From Candidatus Gerdarchaeota archaeon (GTDB lineage Archaea > Asgardarchaeota > Heimdallarchaeia > JABLTI01), in NCBI GenBank assembly GCA_016840905.1, contig JAEORM010000103.1, forward strand, positions 1-7,389: 7,389 nt of DNA, written 5' to 3'. The notes under the pieces were generated by a model. The model ran no database searches. It was not told the origin of the DNA and worked only from the letters and a program-made list of their open reading frames with translations. Shown here piece by piece: positions 1-6,067 of this stretch. Each line of letters begins with the position of its first letter. Position 1 is the first letter of the stretch. The position numbers and the translations under genes are program-made.

Positions 1-874
1 ACGAAATAAACTCCTCTTAAAGGAAAATAAAATGAATGTTCCTGTGAATCCTAAGAAGATTACTGCTGATTTCGGTATGCTTTTTCTTCCGGGAACAAAC
101 ATTGAAAATGAACCTAAAGCTAATGAAGTGATTCTCAATCTCCGAAAGTTTATGGGTGATTTACCATTAATAGGGGGTACTATATGAGATGATTATAATT
201 ATGATACAGGGTATGTTATATTCAAGGATGAATTATTGGAAAATCATACCTTGCTAATATTAGGAAGATCTGATCTTGAATTTTCTATGGCACAGAAGCA
301 TGGCTATCATATAAAGAATGAACATATTTTAACAGAGGTGGATCACAATAGATTAATTACTTTGGATGATCGTCCTGCAGCAGAGGTTTATTTTAACAAT
401 CTAAATCTTCCTGTTGTTGAAATTGCTGATCTTAGAGATGAAATATGCGCTATTAATCCCTTAGGTGTTAAGGATAGCTCCACAGGAGAACTACAAATTT
501 TATTTCCTATGTCTCGAGGAAAAGATGATAAAGAATTAACTGTAACACAAATTGTCGAAAAAGGATCAAAGCTCTATTTTGTTGAAGCAGATATAGAGGA
601 GTCCAAAAAGGCTTCATTAGAATCGATAAAAACTGCTTTTGTATCAGAACCAATACATGATCCTCGAGTTGGAATTATTTTTACTTGTGCTGGTCGGAGT
701 ACTTTTTATTTTGATCATGCATTAGCAGAAATTGAAGAAATAAAAAACAGATTCAAATATACCAATATTGGGGGAGCTTATCTATATGGAACTCTCTGTG
801 GAAAAAATAGTTATGTATCAGAGGGAACAACTAGCACCTTTTTAATAGGAAATGATCTCAGAAAAAGAAAATAG
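1..874 (+). pseudogene. FIST-domain sensor protein gene, partial at the window edge and interrupted by an in-frame TGA
   Basis: One reading frame stays open from the window's first bases to TAG at 872-874, except for a TGA at 185-187. Before it the frame encodes an end-of-FIST_N-like stretch (ADFGMLFLPG, then LPLIGGTI). After it the frame continues with DDYNYDTGYVIF, which reads as the same domain. FIST_C follows from about base 345: LDDRPAAEVY, NPLGV, TCAGR and GGAYLYGTLCG all fit the family. FIST domains are known as small-ligand-binding sensory modules in signalling proteins; this copy has no visible output domain, so it may work alone. An ATG at 32 has only a weak AGGA upstream, and the frame is open to the left of it, so the true start probably lies outside the window. 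The 3' part could start only at TTG 236 or ATG 287, neither with a clear ribosome site. A GGA-to-TGA change in a GGTIGDD-like motif is the simplest explanation. A sequencing error or TGA recoding is possible. The FIST call is fairly sure; its functional state is not. Confidence 0.72.
185..187 (+). other. In-frame TGA inside the FIST reading frame
   Basis: The TGA falls between LPLIGGTI and DDYNYDTG. These join into one plausible FIST_N strand-turn segment without any frame change. It is therefore a point nonsense codon or a recoded codon, not a frameshift. Confidence 0.8.
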
Positions 875-878
875 GTCT

Positions 879-1823
879 TTAACCCATCTTGATATTTTCT
901 GAGAAAACATTTGCATTATGCCAACCTTCACGTTTCAAAACAGTATCTGACATCCGCAAGATTTTTAGTTTTTTGTGTAAACAAACAAATTTGTGAGGTA
1001 AAGGTCCCAAGAGCTCACCCATAGCATGTGCCGGTATTTCTTTCTTGAAATCAGAGCTAAGTTCTACTGTTTTTCCTCTTACAACTTCAACTTTTGGATG
1101 GGTGATATATGAACCATCACCAAGTTTTCGGGAAGTGACAATTGATTCAAAAATGCCAGTATTACCAATAATATTGACATCAAGAAGACCATCATCGATT
1201 ACAGCATTAGGGGAAACCAATTTTTTATTACCCACTCTTTGACCATTGCCAATCATAACACTTAGGCATTTCAAATTACGAACAACTCGACCGTTATCAA
1301 TATCAATTTTCATAGGTCGGGGACGATAATTAAAGAAAGCATTAAGCAATCCAATATTATAACTCATTCTAGTACTTTTACCAATGACTTTTTCAGCTAA
1401 GAAAGCATCTATACCAGCCCCTGCAACGCCAAGACAATAACGTTTACCATCATCTATTTCAATACAATCAATGATACGAGTTTGCTTATTTACCAACATA
1501 TCAACTACATCTTCTATCTTATCAGTTTGACGTAGACTGTAAGCGTTATCATTTCCTCGACCTGCTGGAATGATACCTAAAGTAGTTTTGAACTCAGTTT
1601 GACCAATGGCAGTAACTATTTCATTAATTGTTCCATCGCCACCGTAAGCTACAATAAGATCATGGTCTTCGATAGATTCTTTGGTAATTCTTATAGCATC
1701 ATTTGTTCCCTTAGTCCATTCAACCTCAAAATCAAGCCCAGCATCTTTCAAAGCTTTAACAACATCAGGCCAAGCTTTGCGCGCTTTACCACCATACGTG
1801 GCAGGATTACAAATTATTTTCAT
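879..1823 (-). CDS. Diacylglycerol-kinase-family (YegS/DgkB-like) lipid kinase
   Basis: This is an ATP-dependent lipid kinase of the DAGK catalytic family, probably acting on a lipid alcohol at the membrane face. In an archaeon the substrate may be a dialkylglycerol rather than diacylglycerol (inference). Counting from ATG 1823 (314 residues), it has the N-terminal NPATYGGKA nucleotide-site motif at about 6-14, GGDGT at 61-65, PAGRGND at 86-92, and a C-terminal lobe with GNGQRVGNKKLVSPNAVIDDG near 192-212. The usual late DGE motif reads MGE at about 268-270, losing the Asp. The last 25 or so residues extend past the usual end. I chose ATG 1823 over an in-frame TTG at 1835 because MKIICNP is the normal family start and GGTG lies 6 bases upstream on this strand. 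It converges on the FIST gene with 4 bases between stops. There are no membrane segments. Family assignment is confident; substrate is unknown. Confidence 0.88.
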   Translation of the reverse strand: MKIICNPATYGGKARKAWPDVVKALKDAGLDFEVEWTKGTNDAIRITKESIEDHDLIVAYGGDGTINEIVTAIGQTEFKTTLGIIPAGRGNDNAYSLRQTDKIEDVVDMLVNKQTRIIDCIEIDDGKRYCLGVAGAGIDAFLAEKVIGKSTRMSYNIGLLNAFFNYRPRPMKIDIDNGRVVRNLKCLSVMIGNGQRVGNKKLVSPNAVIDDGLLDVNIIGNTGIFESIVTSRKLGDGSYITHPKVEVVRGKTVELSSDFKKEIPAHAMGELLGPLPHKFVCLHKKLKILRMSDTVLKREGWHNANVFSENIKMG

Positions 1824-2083
1824 TTCACACACCAATAATTGTATATTTTATACTACAAGGAATAATCGCATTAGATTTTATAGAAATTTCGTAAAGATAA
1901 AACAATAATTTTGTCGAAAATGTTCCTAAAGGCAAAACTTATTTTAGGTGAAAGAAAGAAATCTAACTGATAGATAGAAAAAATCAAAAAAATTCGCTAT
2001 CAGAACAATAAAATAATGCTAAAAATTTTATTATCAAAAATAGAAATTATTTGAAAAGAAGAACCATCGGAGTTTACCTATAA
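1824..2083. other. Divergent intergenic region with promoters and two inverted repeats
   Basis: No gene is visible in these 260 bases. They hold the kinase promoter on the minus strand and a weak TATA-like TTTTATTAT at 2026-2034 for the longin-like gene. There are two short inverted repeats: CCTAAA/TTTAGG (1925-1930 and 1943-1948) and CTGATAG/CTATCAG (1967-1973 and 1997-2003). A GGTGAAAGAAA string at 1947-1957 matches the ribosome sites used at 2945 and 4858, but no start codon follows it. Confidence 0.5.
1874..1890 (-). promoter_or_regulatory. Probable BRE/TATA promoter of the lipid kinase
   Basis: On the minus strand the sequence reads GAAATTTCTATAAAATC: an A-rich BRE-like stretch followed by TATAAAAT. 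Archaeal transcription starting about 25 bases downstream would give a leader of roughly 30 bases, which includes the GGTG ribosome site before ATG 1823. A second AT-rich box (TATAAAATATAC on the minus strand, about 1842-1853) is closer and would imply an almost leaderless transcript. Confidence 0.45.
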
Positions 2084-2836
2084 ATGCCCATTGCAAGACA
2101 AGTTATGATTCTAACAAAAGAAGGATTACTACTGCTAGATTATAAATTCAGATCTGCGGATGATACATTAATGGAAGCTGATCCTGATTTGCTTTCTGGA
2201 ATGCTTTCAGCTATACTTTCTGTAGCAAAGGAAACAACAGGAGGATTAGTTTCTAACATACAACAGAATAACTATAATGTATTGGTAAGTGAAGGGGAAA
2301 AAATCTATGCTTTATTATTTATAGATGAAGAGAGTAGAGAATTGGATAATATAGCTAAGTTAATTGTCGGACGATTTGAAACCAAGTATAAAGAGCAATT
2401 ATCTGAGATTATGACTGACATTTCAGCTTTTAAATCATTTATACCAGATTTAGAAGAAATCTATGCTAATATTTTCAAAGTAGATGCTGAATTATTATCA
2501 AATATCATTCCAGAAGTAACACCAATAAAAAATGTCTTGATATTTGAAAAACCAATGAACCATCAAGTATATACAGGTCCAAGGGATCCTTTTGTGAGTG
2601 AATATGAACATTATTTCCAAGAATTTGCTGTAAAATTGATTGAAAGTCAGGCAGACTTTTGCGAGAAAACACTCCAATTTCCCAAAAGATCAGTTATAGA
2701 ATTTAATGATAGAGTGATAGTCTCTGAAGATTTGGGATCACATGTATTGATGATCATCGGTGAAAATGTGGATGACATATTGAATAAAATAAAACGTATA
2801 AGACGAAAAGTAGGATTATCAGCAGATAAACGATAA
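2084..2836 (+). CDS. Longin/roadblock-like domain protein, possible small-GTPase regulator
   Basis: The protein has 250 residues, no signal peptide and no membrane segment. The N-terminal part (about 3-110) opens with a beta-hairpin-like MILTKEGLLLLDYKF. A helix (DPDLLSGMLSAILSVAKE), further strands (YNVLVSEGEKIYALLFID) and a closing helix follow. This order fits the longin/roadblock profilin-like fold. The C-terminal part (about 148-245) repeats a strand-helix-strand-helix pattern ending in SHVLMIIGENVDDILNKIKRIRRKVG, so it may be a second, diverged copy. In Asgard archaea such proteins are often paired with small Ras-like GTPases, but none is in the window. The start ATG has GGAG at 2069-2072, an 11-base spacing, which is loose. 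An A-run and T-rich stretch after the stop (about 2853-2873) may end the transcript. The fold call is from pattern only. An unrelated archaeal two-domain protein remains possible. Confidence 0.55.
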   Translation: MPIARQVMILTKEGLLLLDYKFRSADDTLMEADPDLLSGMLSAILSVAKETTGGLVSNIQQNNYNVLVSEGEKIYALLFIDEESRELDNIAKLIVGRFETKYKEQLSEIMTDISAFKSFIPDLEEIYANIFKVDAELLSNIIPEVTPIKNVLIFEKPMNHQVYTGPRDPFVSEYEHYFQEFAVKLIESQADFCEKTLQFPKRSVIEFNDRVIVSEDLGSHVLMIIGENVDDILNKIKRIRRKVGLSADKR

Positions 2837-2944
2837 AAAAGATAATTTACAGAAAAAAAAGAATTTTATTTTTCGGGGAGAAATTTTCACTAATTTTGAA
2901 TAAGCTTAAAAAGAAGTGATGAGTGTAATAACAAGCTCATAAAT

Positions 2945-2949
2945 GGTGA
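2945..2949 (+). promoter_or_regulatory. Ribosome binding site GGTGA for the HD-domain gene
   Basis: GGTGA is complementary to the CACCTCC-type 3' end of archaeal 16S rRNA. It lies 7 bases before ATG 2957, which fixes that start over the out-of-frame ATG at 2943. Confidence 0.7.
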
Positions 2950-2956
2950 AAGAAAC

Positions 2957-3508
2957 ATGAGAGAAGAACTAAAGAGAATCTGGCCAGAGATAGAATGGAT
3001 AAAAAATGCTGAGTTAAAAGAAAAGGTCTACAAAACATGGGAATATGCTTTAGAACAGAGTGTATTAACAGCAAAAGACCTAGAAGAAATACCCTTTACT
3101 TTATTGATAAAAGATTGTAAAGTAACGTTCATGGAACATAAAAGGGCAGTAGTACACATAGCAGTAGAATCAGCAAAAGTGATGCAGAAATTCTTCGGAG
3201 AAAAATTGCCAATAGATATGGACATACTCATAGCAGGAGCAATATTGATAGACGTAGGAAAATTGCTAGAATATGAACTAAAAGATGGGAAAGCAGTAGT
3301 GGGAAACACTGGAAAATTATTAAGACACCCATTCACAGGCGTGGCAGTAGCAATGAGATTTGACATACCAGATGAAATAACCCATATGATAGCAGTGCAC
3401 TCAAAGGAAGGAGACTTAGGAAAGAGGACAATAGAAGGAATAATAGTGCACCACGCAGACTTCATAAGCTATGACCCATTCAAAGAAGACACATTAAGGT
3501 TAAAGTAA
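2957..3508 (+). CDS. HD-domain-like protein with altered HD motif
   Basis: The protein has 183 residues and resembles HD-superfamily metal-dependent phosphohydrolases. The visible signature is the helix EHKRAVVHIA (60-69), then AGAILIDVGKLLEYE (93-107), then RHPFTGVAVA (123-132), AVHSKEGD (146-153) and VHHADF (164-169). In the typical family sequence the second block reads LLHDVGK. Here the metal-binding His is Ile98, while Asp99 and GK101-102 remain. Other histidines (61, 67, 124, 148, 165, 166) are present, so metal binding could be rearranged, or the protein could be a non-catalytic relative. The start is set by GGTGA at 2945-2949. Codon use is odd: 17 of 18 Ile codons are ATA, and all Arg codons are AGA or AGG, unlike the neighbouring genes. 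tRNA-Val begins 49 bases after the stop. The substrate cannot be predicted. Confidence 0.72.
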   Translation: MREELKRIWPEIEWIKNAELKEKVYKTWEYALEQSVLTAKDLEEIPFTLLIKDCKVTFMEHKRAVVHIAVESAKVMQKFFGEKLPIDMDILIAGAILIDVGKLLEYELKDGKAVVGNTGKLLRHPFTGVAVAMRFDIPDEITHMIAVHSKEGDLGKRTIEGIIVHHADFISYDPFKEDTLRLK

Positions 3509-3557
3509 ACAAAACGAAAGATTCAAAAAGAAAAAAGAACGAAAAAAGAATAACGCT

Positions 3558-3635
3558 GGGCGGGTGATCTAGCTCGGTTATGATGCCTCCTTGACGTGGA
3601 GGATGTCGCCGGTTCGAATCCGGTCTCGCCCACCA
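3558..3635 (+). tRNA. tRNA-Val (anticodon GAC), CCA encoded
   Basis: The full cloverleaf can be drawn. Acceptor GGGCGGG pairs with CTCGCCC (one G-T pair). The D arm is ATCT...TGAT with GG in the loop. Anticodon stem CCTCC/GGAGG surrounds loop TTGACGT, so the anticodon is GAC at 3593-3595. The variable loop is ATGTC. T stem GCCGG/CCGGT surrounds TTCGAAT. The discriminator is A3632 and CCA is encoded at 3633-3635. There is no intron. Confidence 0.95.
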
Positions 3636-3640
3636 TTTCT

Positions 3641-3684
3641 ACTTTTCTGTTTTTCTTTATCCTAATATTTTCTCTTTGTTTTTT
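3641..3684 (+). terminator. T-rich terminator zone after tRNA-Val
   Basis: A run of pyrimidine-rich sequence with several T4 to T6 tracts begins 6 bases after the CCA end. Archaeal RNA polymerase terminates at such T tracts. No hairpin is evident. Confidence 0.5.
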
Positions 3685-3763
3685 ATCATAAATTCCTCTG
3701 CTTACTCTAATGCATTTTCATTATCTTTAATTTTCTCCTTTTGTTCTCTTGATATTCTTATCT

Positions 3764-3780
3764 AAGGAAACTTTAATATA
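3764..3780 (+). promoter_or_regulatory. BRE/TATA promoter for the acetyltransferase operon
   Basis: AAGGAAACTTTAATATA fits a purine-rich BRE directly followed by an archaeal TATA box. A start about 25 bases downstream of the box centre would fall near 3800, inside the first palindrome, giving a leader of about 120 bases. A second box-like CATTTATAG at 3822-3830 could be an alternative with a shorter leader. Confidence 0.55.
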
Positions 3781-3786
3781 CTCATA

Positions 3787-3802
3787 TGTCAATATATTGA
3801 CA
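3787..3802. promoter_or_regulatory. Palindromic operator 1, TGTCA-N6-TGACA
   Basis: TGTCAATATATTGACA is a perfect 16-bp palindrome. It sits over the predicted transcription start of the 3920 gene. It shares half-sites and length with operator 2, which begins 21 bp later. Confidence 0.6.
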
Positions 3803-3806
3803 AGAT

Positions 3807-3824
3807 ATGTCATTCAAATGACAT
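3807..3824. promoter_or_regulatory. Palindromic operator 2, ATGTCATT-CA-AATGACAT
   Basis: Two perfect 8-bp arms flank a 2-base centre. The core TGTCA-N6-TGACA occupies 3808-3823. It has the same half-sites as operator 1 at a spacing of 21 bp, about two helical turns, so both face the same side of the DNA. Confidence 0.6.
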
Positions 3825-3873
3825 TTATAGTCTCTCTTAAGGAGATAATATGTAATTGGTTGACTAAAAAGAA

Positions 3874-3895
3874 TCTCAAACAACTAAACTTGAGA
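3874..3895 (+). promoter_or_regulatory. Short inverted repeat in the leader of the acetyltransferase gene
   Basis: TCTCAA (3874-3879) and TTGAGA (3890-3895) are perfect complements around a 10-base loop, 9 bases before the ribosome site. It could form a weak hairpin in the mRNA leader. A 6-bp stem in AT-rich DNA can arise by chance. Confidence 0.25.
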
Positions 3896-3904
3896 GAAAA
3901 AAGC

Positions 3905-3910
3905 GGAGGT
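3905..3910 (+). promoter_or_regulatory. Ribosome binding site GGAGGT
   Basis: GGAGGT lies 9 bases before ATG 3920 and is the strongest such site in the window. It selects ATG 3920 over the out-of-frame ATG at 3913. Confidence 0.75.
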
Positions 3911-3919
3911 TGATGTATA

Positions 3920-4822
3920 ATGCGATTCGAGACTTATTCAAAATCACGATTAGATGATCATATCAAACTTGTTCAGCAAGTTACAAGAGATTGGGATTGG
4001 AAACCTTGGTATCCAAATAAAGAACAGCTAAATAGGATTTACTCCCAAGAGGAGTTCACTTCAGAGACAAGGCATTATGTTTATGATGATGATCTTCTTG
4101 TTGGATTTCTTAGCAGCGCTGTGGAGGAGGTAGTAGAAGGAATCCAATATGGATCTATTCATATACTTTTTATCAGAAATGGTTATGGGCACATTGAAGA
4201 AGAATTAGTGAAGAAGACATTTTCAGTCTTTAAATCAAAAGGGGTTCAAGTTATTCGAACTGCTTCTATGCCTGGTTGGGGTAAGTACAGTGAGACATTA
4301 GAAAAATGGGGTTTTGAGAAAGAAGCACTCCTTGCTCAAAGAACCATCTTTCAACCATGCACTTTTCTTAAACCTGACTATACAATCCCAGAATATATTA
4401 CAGAAATAGACATTCAACAAGATAAGGAGAAGCTTGTAGACGCAATATATCTTTGTAATAAAACCCCTAAGGAAGACATCAATAAATTTCTTGATGAACT
4501 TATTGCCACAGAAAAATGTTTTACCAGTGTAATAGCTATTGAAGAAAATGAACCAGTATCATATGGGCTACTAACAGAAGGGTATTCTTCAAAAACAGCT
4601 TTCTTATCTGGAATTCCAATTCTAAAAGAAAATTCTGAGCGTTTTCTAAAAGACATTTTTCGCTTCCTTGTTCATAAAGCACATAATCTAGGAATAGAAT
4701 TGCTCTGGCATCAAATGTTTAATGTTAATTATTTTCCTTACTATTCTGAACTGAATCTTAAGTTTGAACCATTTCATCGATACTTGCTTCCATTAGCTCG
4801 AGAGAAGAAGACAATGGGTTAG
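3920..4822 (+). CDS. GNAT-family acetyltransferase, probably two tandem GNAT-like domains
   Basis: This 300-residue protein is probably an acyl-CoA N-acyltransferase of cytosolic type. The N-terminal half has the GNAT order: a strand pair around YVYDDDLLVGFLSSAVEE (53-70), strand HILFIRNGYG, then helix IEEELVKKTFSVFKSKG. The RNGYG segment (86-90) matches the acetyl-CoA pyrophosphate loop R-x-G-x-G. It then runs through VIRTASMPGWGKYSETLEKWGFEKE (111-135), the usual late helix and W/F-GF block. The C-terminal half (about 200-293) shows a similar strand-helix order (SVIAIEENEPVSYGLLTEG, FLKDIFRFLVHKAHNLGIELLW) but no R-x-G-x-G, suggesting a degenerate second domain as in other double-GNAT proteins. 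Trp is frequent near residues 25-30 (RDWDWKPW). The aldo/keto reductase follows 48 bases later on the same strand, and a tandem operator lies upstream. The acceptor substrate is unknown. Confidence 0.68.
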   Translation: MRFETYSKSRLDDHIKLVQQVTRDWDWKPWYPNKEQLNRIYSQEEFTSETRHYVYDDDLLVGFLSSAVEEVVEGIQYGSIHILFIRNGYGHIEEELVKKTFSVFKSKGVQVIRTASMPGWGKYSETLEKWGFEKEALLAQRTIFQPCTFLKPDYTIPEYITEIDIQQDKEKLVDAIYLCNKTPKEDINKFLDELIATEKCFTSVIAIEENEPVSYGLLTEGYSSKTAFLSGIPILKENSERFLKDIFRFLVHKAHNLGIELLWHQMFNVNYFPYYSELNLKFEPFHRYLLPLAREKKTMG

Positions 4823-4857
4823 CTGAATAATAAAGTCAAGAGAATTGAATATATAAA

Positions 4858-4862
4858 GGTGA
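4858..4862 (+). promoter_or_regulatory. Ribosome binding site GGTGA that decides the start of the aldo/keto reductase
   Basis: GGTGA overlaps a GTG at 4859 that would add four residues. It stands 8 bases before ATG 4871, so ATG 4871 is the better start. The same GGTGAAAGAAA string precedes the HD gene. Confidence 0.65.
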
Positions 4863-4870
4863 AAGAAATT

Positions 4871-5893
4871 ATGACAATCTTAACTCGTAAACTTGGTAAA
4901 AGTGGAATTGAAGTTAGTGCAATTGGATTAGGTTGCTGGGCTATAGGTGGCCCTCTTTGGTACCTAAGTGACGGTGAGCGACTTCCCCTTAGTTATGGTA
5001 CGATTAATGATAAAGAATCCATTCGAACCATCCATCGAGCCCTTGATCTGGGAATCAACCTTTTTGATACAGCTGATGCATATGGCTGTGGTCAAAGTGA
5101 ACGAATTCTTGGTCAAGCCCTAGAAGGTAGGCGTGAGGATGTAATTATCGCTACTAAATTTGGTTCAATGTTTGATGAAAAAACTAGGACTTGGTTAGGT
5201 CACGATCACCCTAATGGGATTATTACTCAAGAATTCGTCCGTAAAGCTTGTGAAGCTAGCCTGAAACGCCTTAATACAGACTATATTGATCTATATCAAC
5301 TCCACTGGAAAGAATATGATGCTGATTTAGCGACTGATTTGACATCTGTTTTAGAAGATTTAGTTGAAGAAGGAAAGATTCGTTATTATGGATGGAGTAC
5401 ACCCGAATCAAATAGAGTACATGGTTTTGTTGAGGGTTCCCATTGTACAGCGATTCAATATAACTATAACTTACTCGAACGAAACCCAGATATGTTTACT
5501 CTTTGTGAAAAGTTCAACCTAGCTAGTATTGCTCGAGGTCCATTTGCTATGGGACTTCTTACCGGAAAGTACAGCAAGGACTCAAAGATAACTAAAGATG
5601 ATATGCGTAATAACTGGTGGAATTTGCAGGATGGACGACAGGCAAAACAACTAGAAATGTTAGAAGCAATCCGTGAAATAATCACTTATGATGGTCGTAC
5701 AATGGTTCAAGCTGCTCTAGGTTGGCTCTTAGCACTTAGCCCTAATGTTATTCCCATTCCAGGTTTTAAGACTATAAAGCAAGTAGAAGAGAATGTAGAA
5801 ACGCTCCAGTTTGGTCCCTTGCCAAAGAAACAAATGTATGAAGTTGAACAGATTCTTGAAGACTATTCTTATGATTTAATCCTACTAGATTAG
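4871..5893 (+). CDS. Aldo/keto reductase, NAD(P)H-dependent oxidoreductase
   Basis: This is a 340-residue TIM-barrel aldo/keto reductase, which reduces aldehydes or ketones with NAD(P)H in the cytosol. The start MTILTRKLGKSGIEVSAIGLG is the usual family opening. The catalytic tetrad is complete, counted from ATG 4871: Asp66 (FDTADAYG), Tyr71, Lys96 (IIATKFGS) and His145 (LYQLHW). The late cofactor-binding segment IPIPGFKTIKQVEENVE also matches. Length is normal for the AKR superfamily members of the YajO/general-stress-protein type. It lies 48 bases after the acetyltransferase stop. No good promoter fits this gap, because the ATATAAA at 4851-4857 is too near the start. The two genes are therefore probably co-transcribed and share the tandem operator. 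Its Ile codons are mostly ATT and ATC and its Arg codons mostly CGN. The specific substrate cannot be told from sequence. Confidence 0.93.
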   Translation: MTILTRKLGKSGIEVSAIGLGCWAIGGPLWYLSDGERLPLSYGTINDKESIRTIHRALDLGINLFDTADAYGCGQSERILGQALEGRREDVIIATKFGSMFDEKTRTWLGHDHPNGIITQEFVRKACEASLKRLNTDYIDLYQLHWKEYDADLATDLTSVLEDLVEEGKIRYYGWSTPESNRVHGFVEGSHCTAIQYNYNLLERNPDMFTLCEKFNLASIARGPFAMGLLTGKYSKDSKITKDDMRNNWWNLQDGRQAKQLEMLEAIREIITYDGRTMVQAALGWLLALSPNVIPIPGFKTIKQVEENVETLQFGPLPKKQMYEVEQILEDYSYDLILLD

Positions 5894-6067
5894 AAGGTTA
5901 TACTAATTTGTAAATAAGTGGAAACAAAGAAAATAAGATTAAGTAAAACTGATATGAAAGTTAGGAAATACCGCCGGTCTTTTATCCAAAACAAACGATT
6001 ATTAAGTATCCACACAAAACGAAAGTTTCCTAAAAAACAGAGGAAAGAGACTACAAAACAGTTATCT
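5894..6067 (+). other. Intergenic stretch before the tRNA-like relic
   Basis: No supported gene is seen. An open frame from GTG 5918 is lysine- and arginine-rich by composition only and runs into the tRNA-like sequence, so I do not call it. ACAAAACGAAAG at 6014-6025 also occurs at 3509-3520 ahead of tRNA-Val, at a similar distance from the tRNA 5' end. Confidence 0.4.

Noticed and set aside
185..874. TGA read as Trp throughout the genome
   Set aside because: The acetyltransferase, reductase and HEAT genes encode many Trp with TGG and contain no other in-frame TGA, so a general reassignment is not supported.
1947..1957. A GGTGAAAGAAA ribosome-site-like string in the divergent region
   Set aside because: It matches the sites before the HD and reductase genes, but no start codon or open frame follows; TGA and TAG triplets come soon after.
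3028..3465. A long open frame antisense to the HD-domain gene
   Set aside because: It is a shadow produced by that gene's A-ending codons; the forward frame has clear domain motifs and a good ribosome site.
3787..3824. The two palindromes as a CRISPR array or mobile-element ends
   Set aside because: Only two units exist, with a 5-base gap, no long spacers, no cas genes and no transposase; position at a promoter fits operators better.
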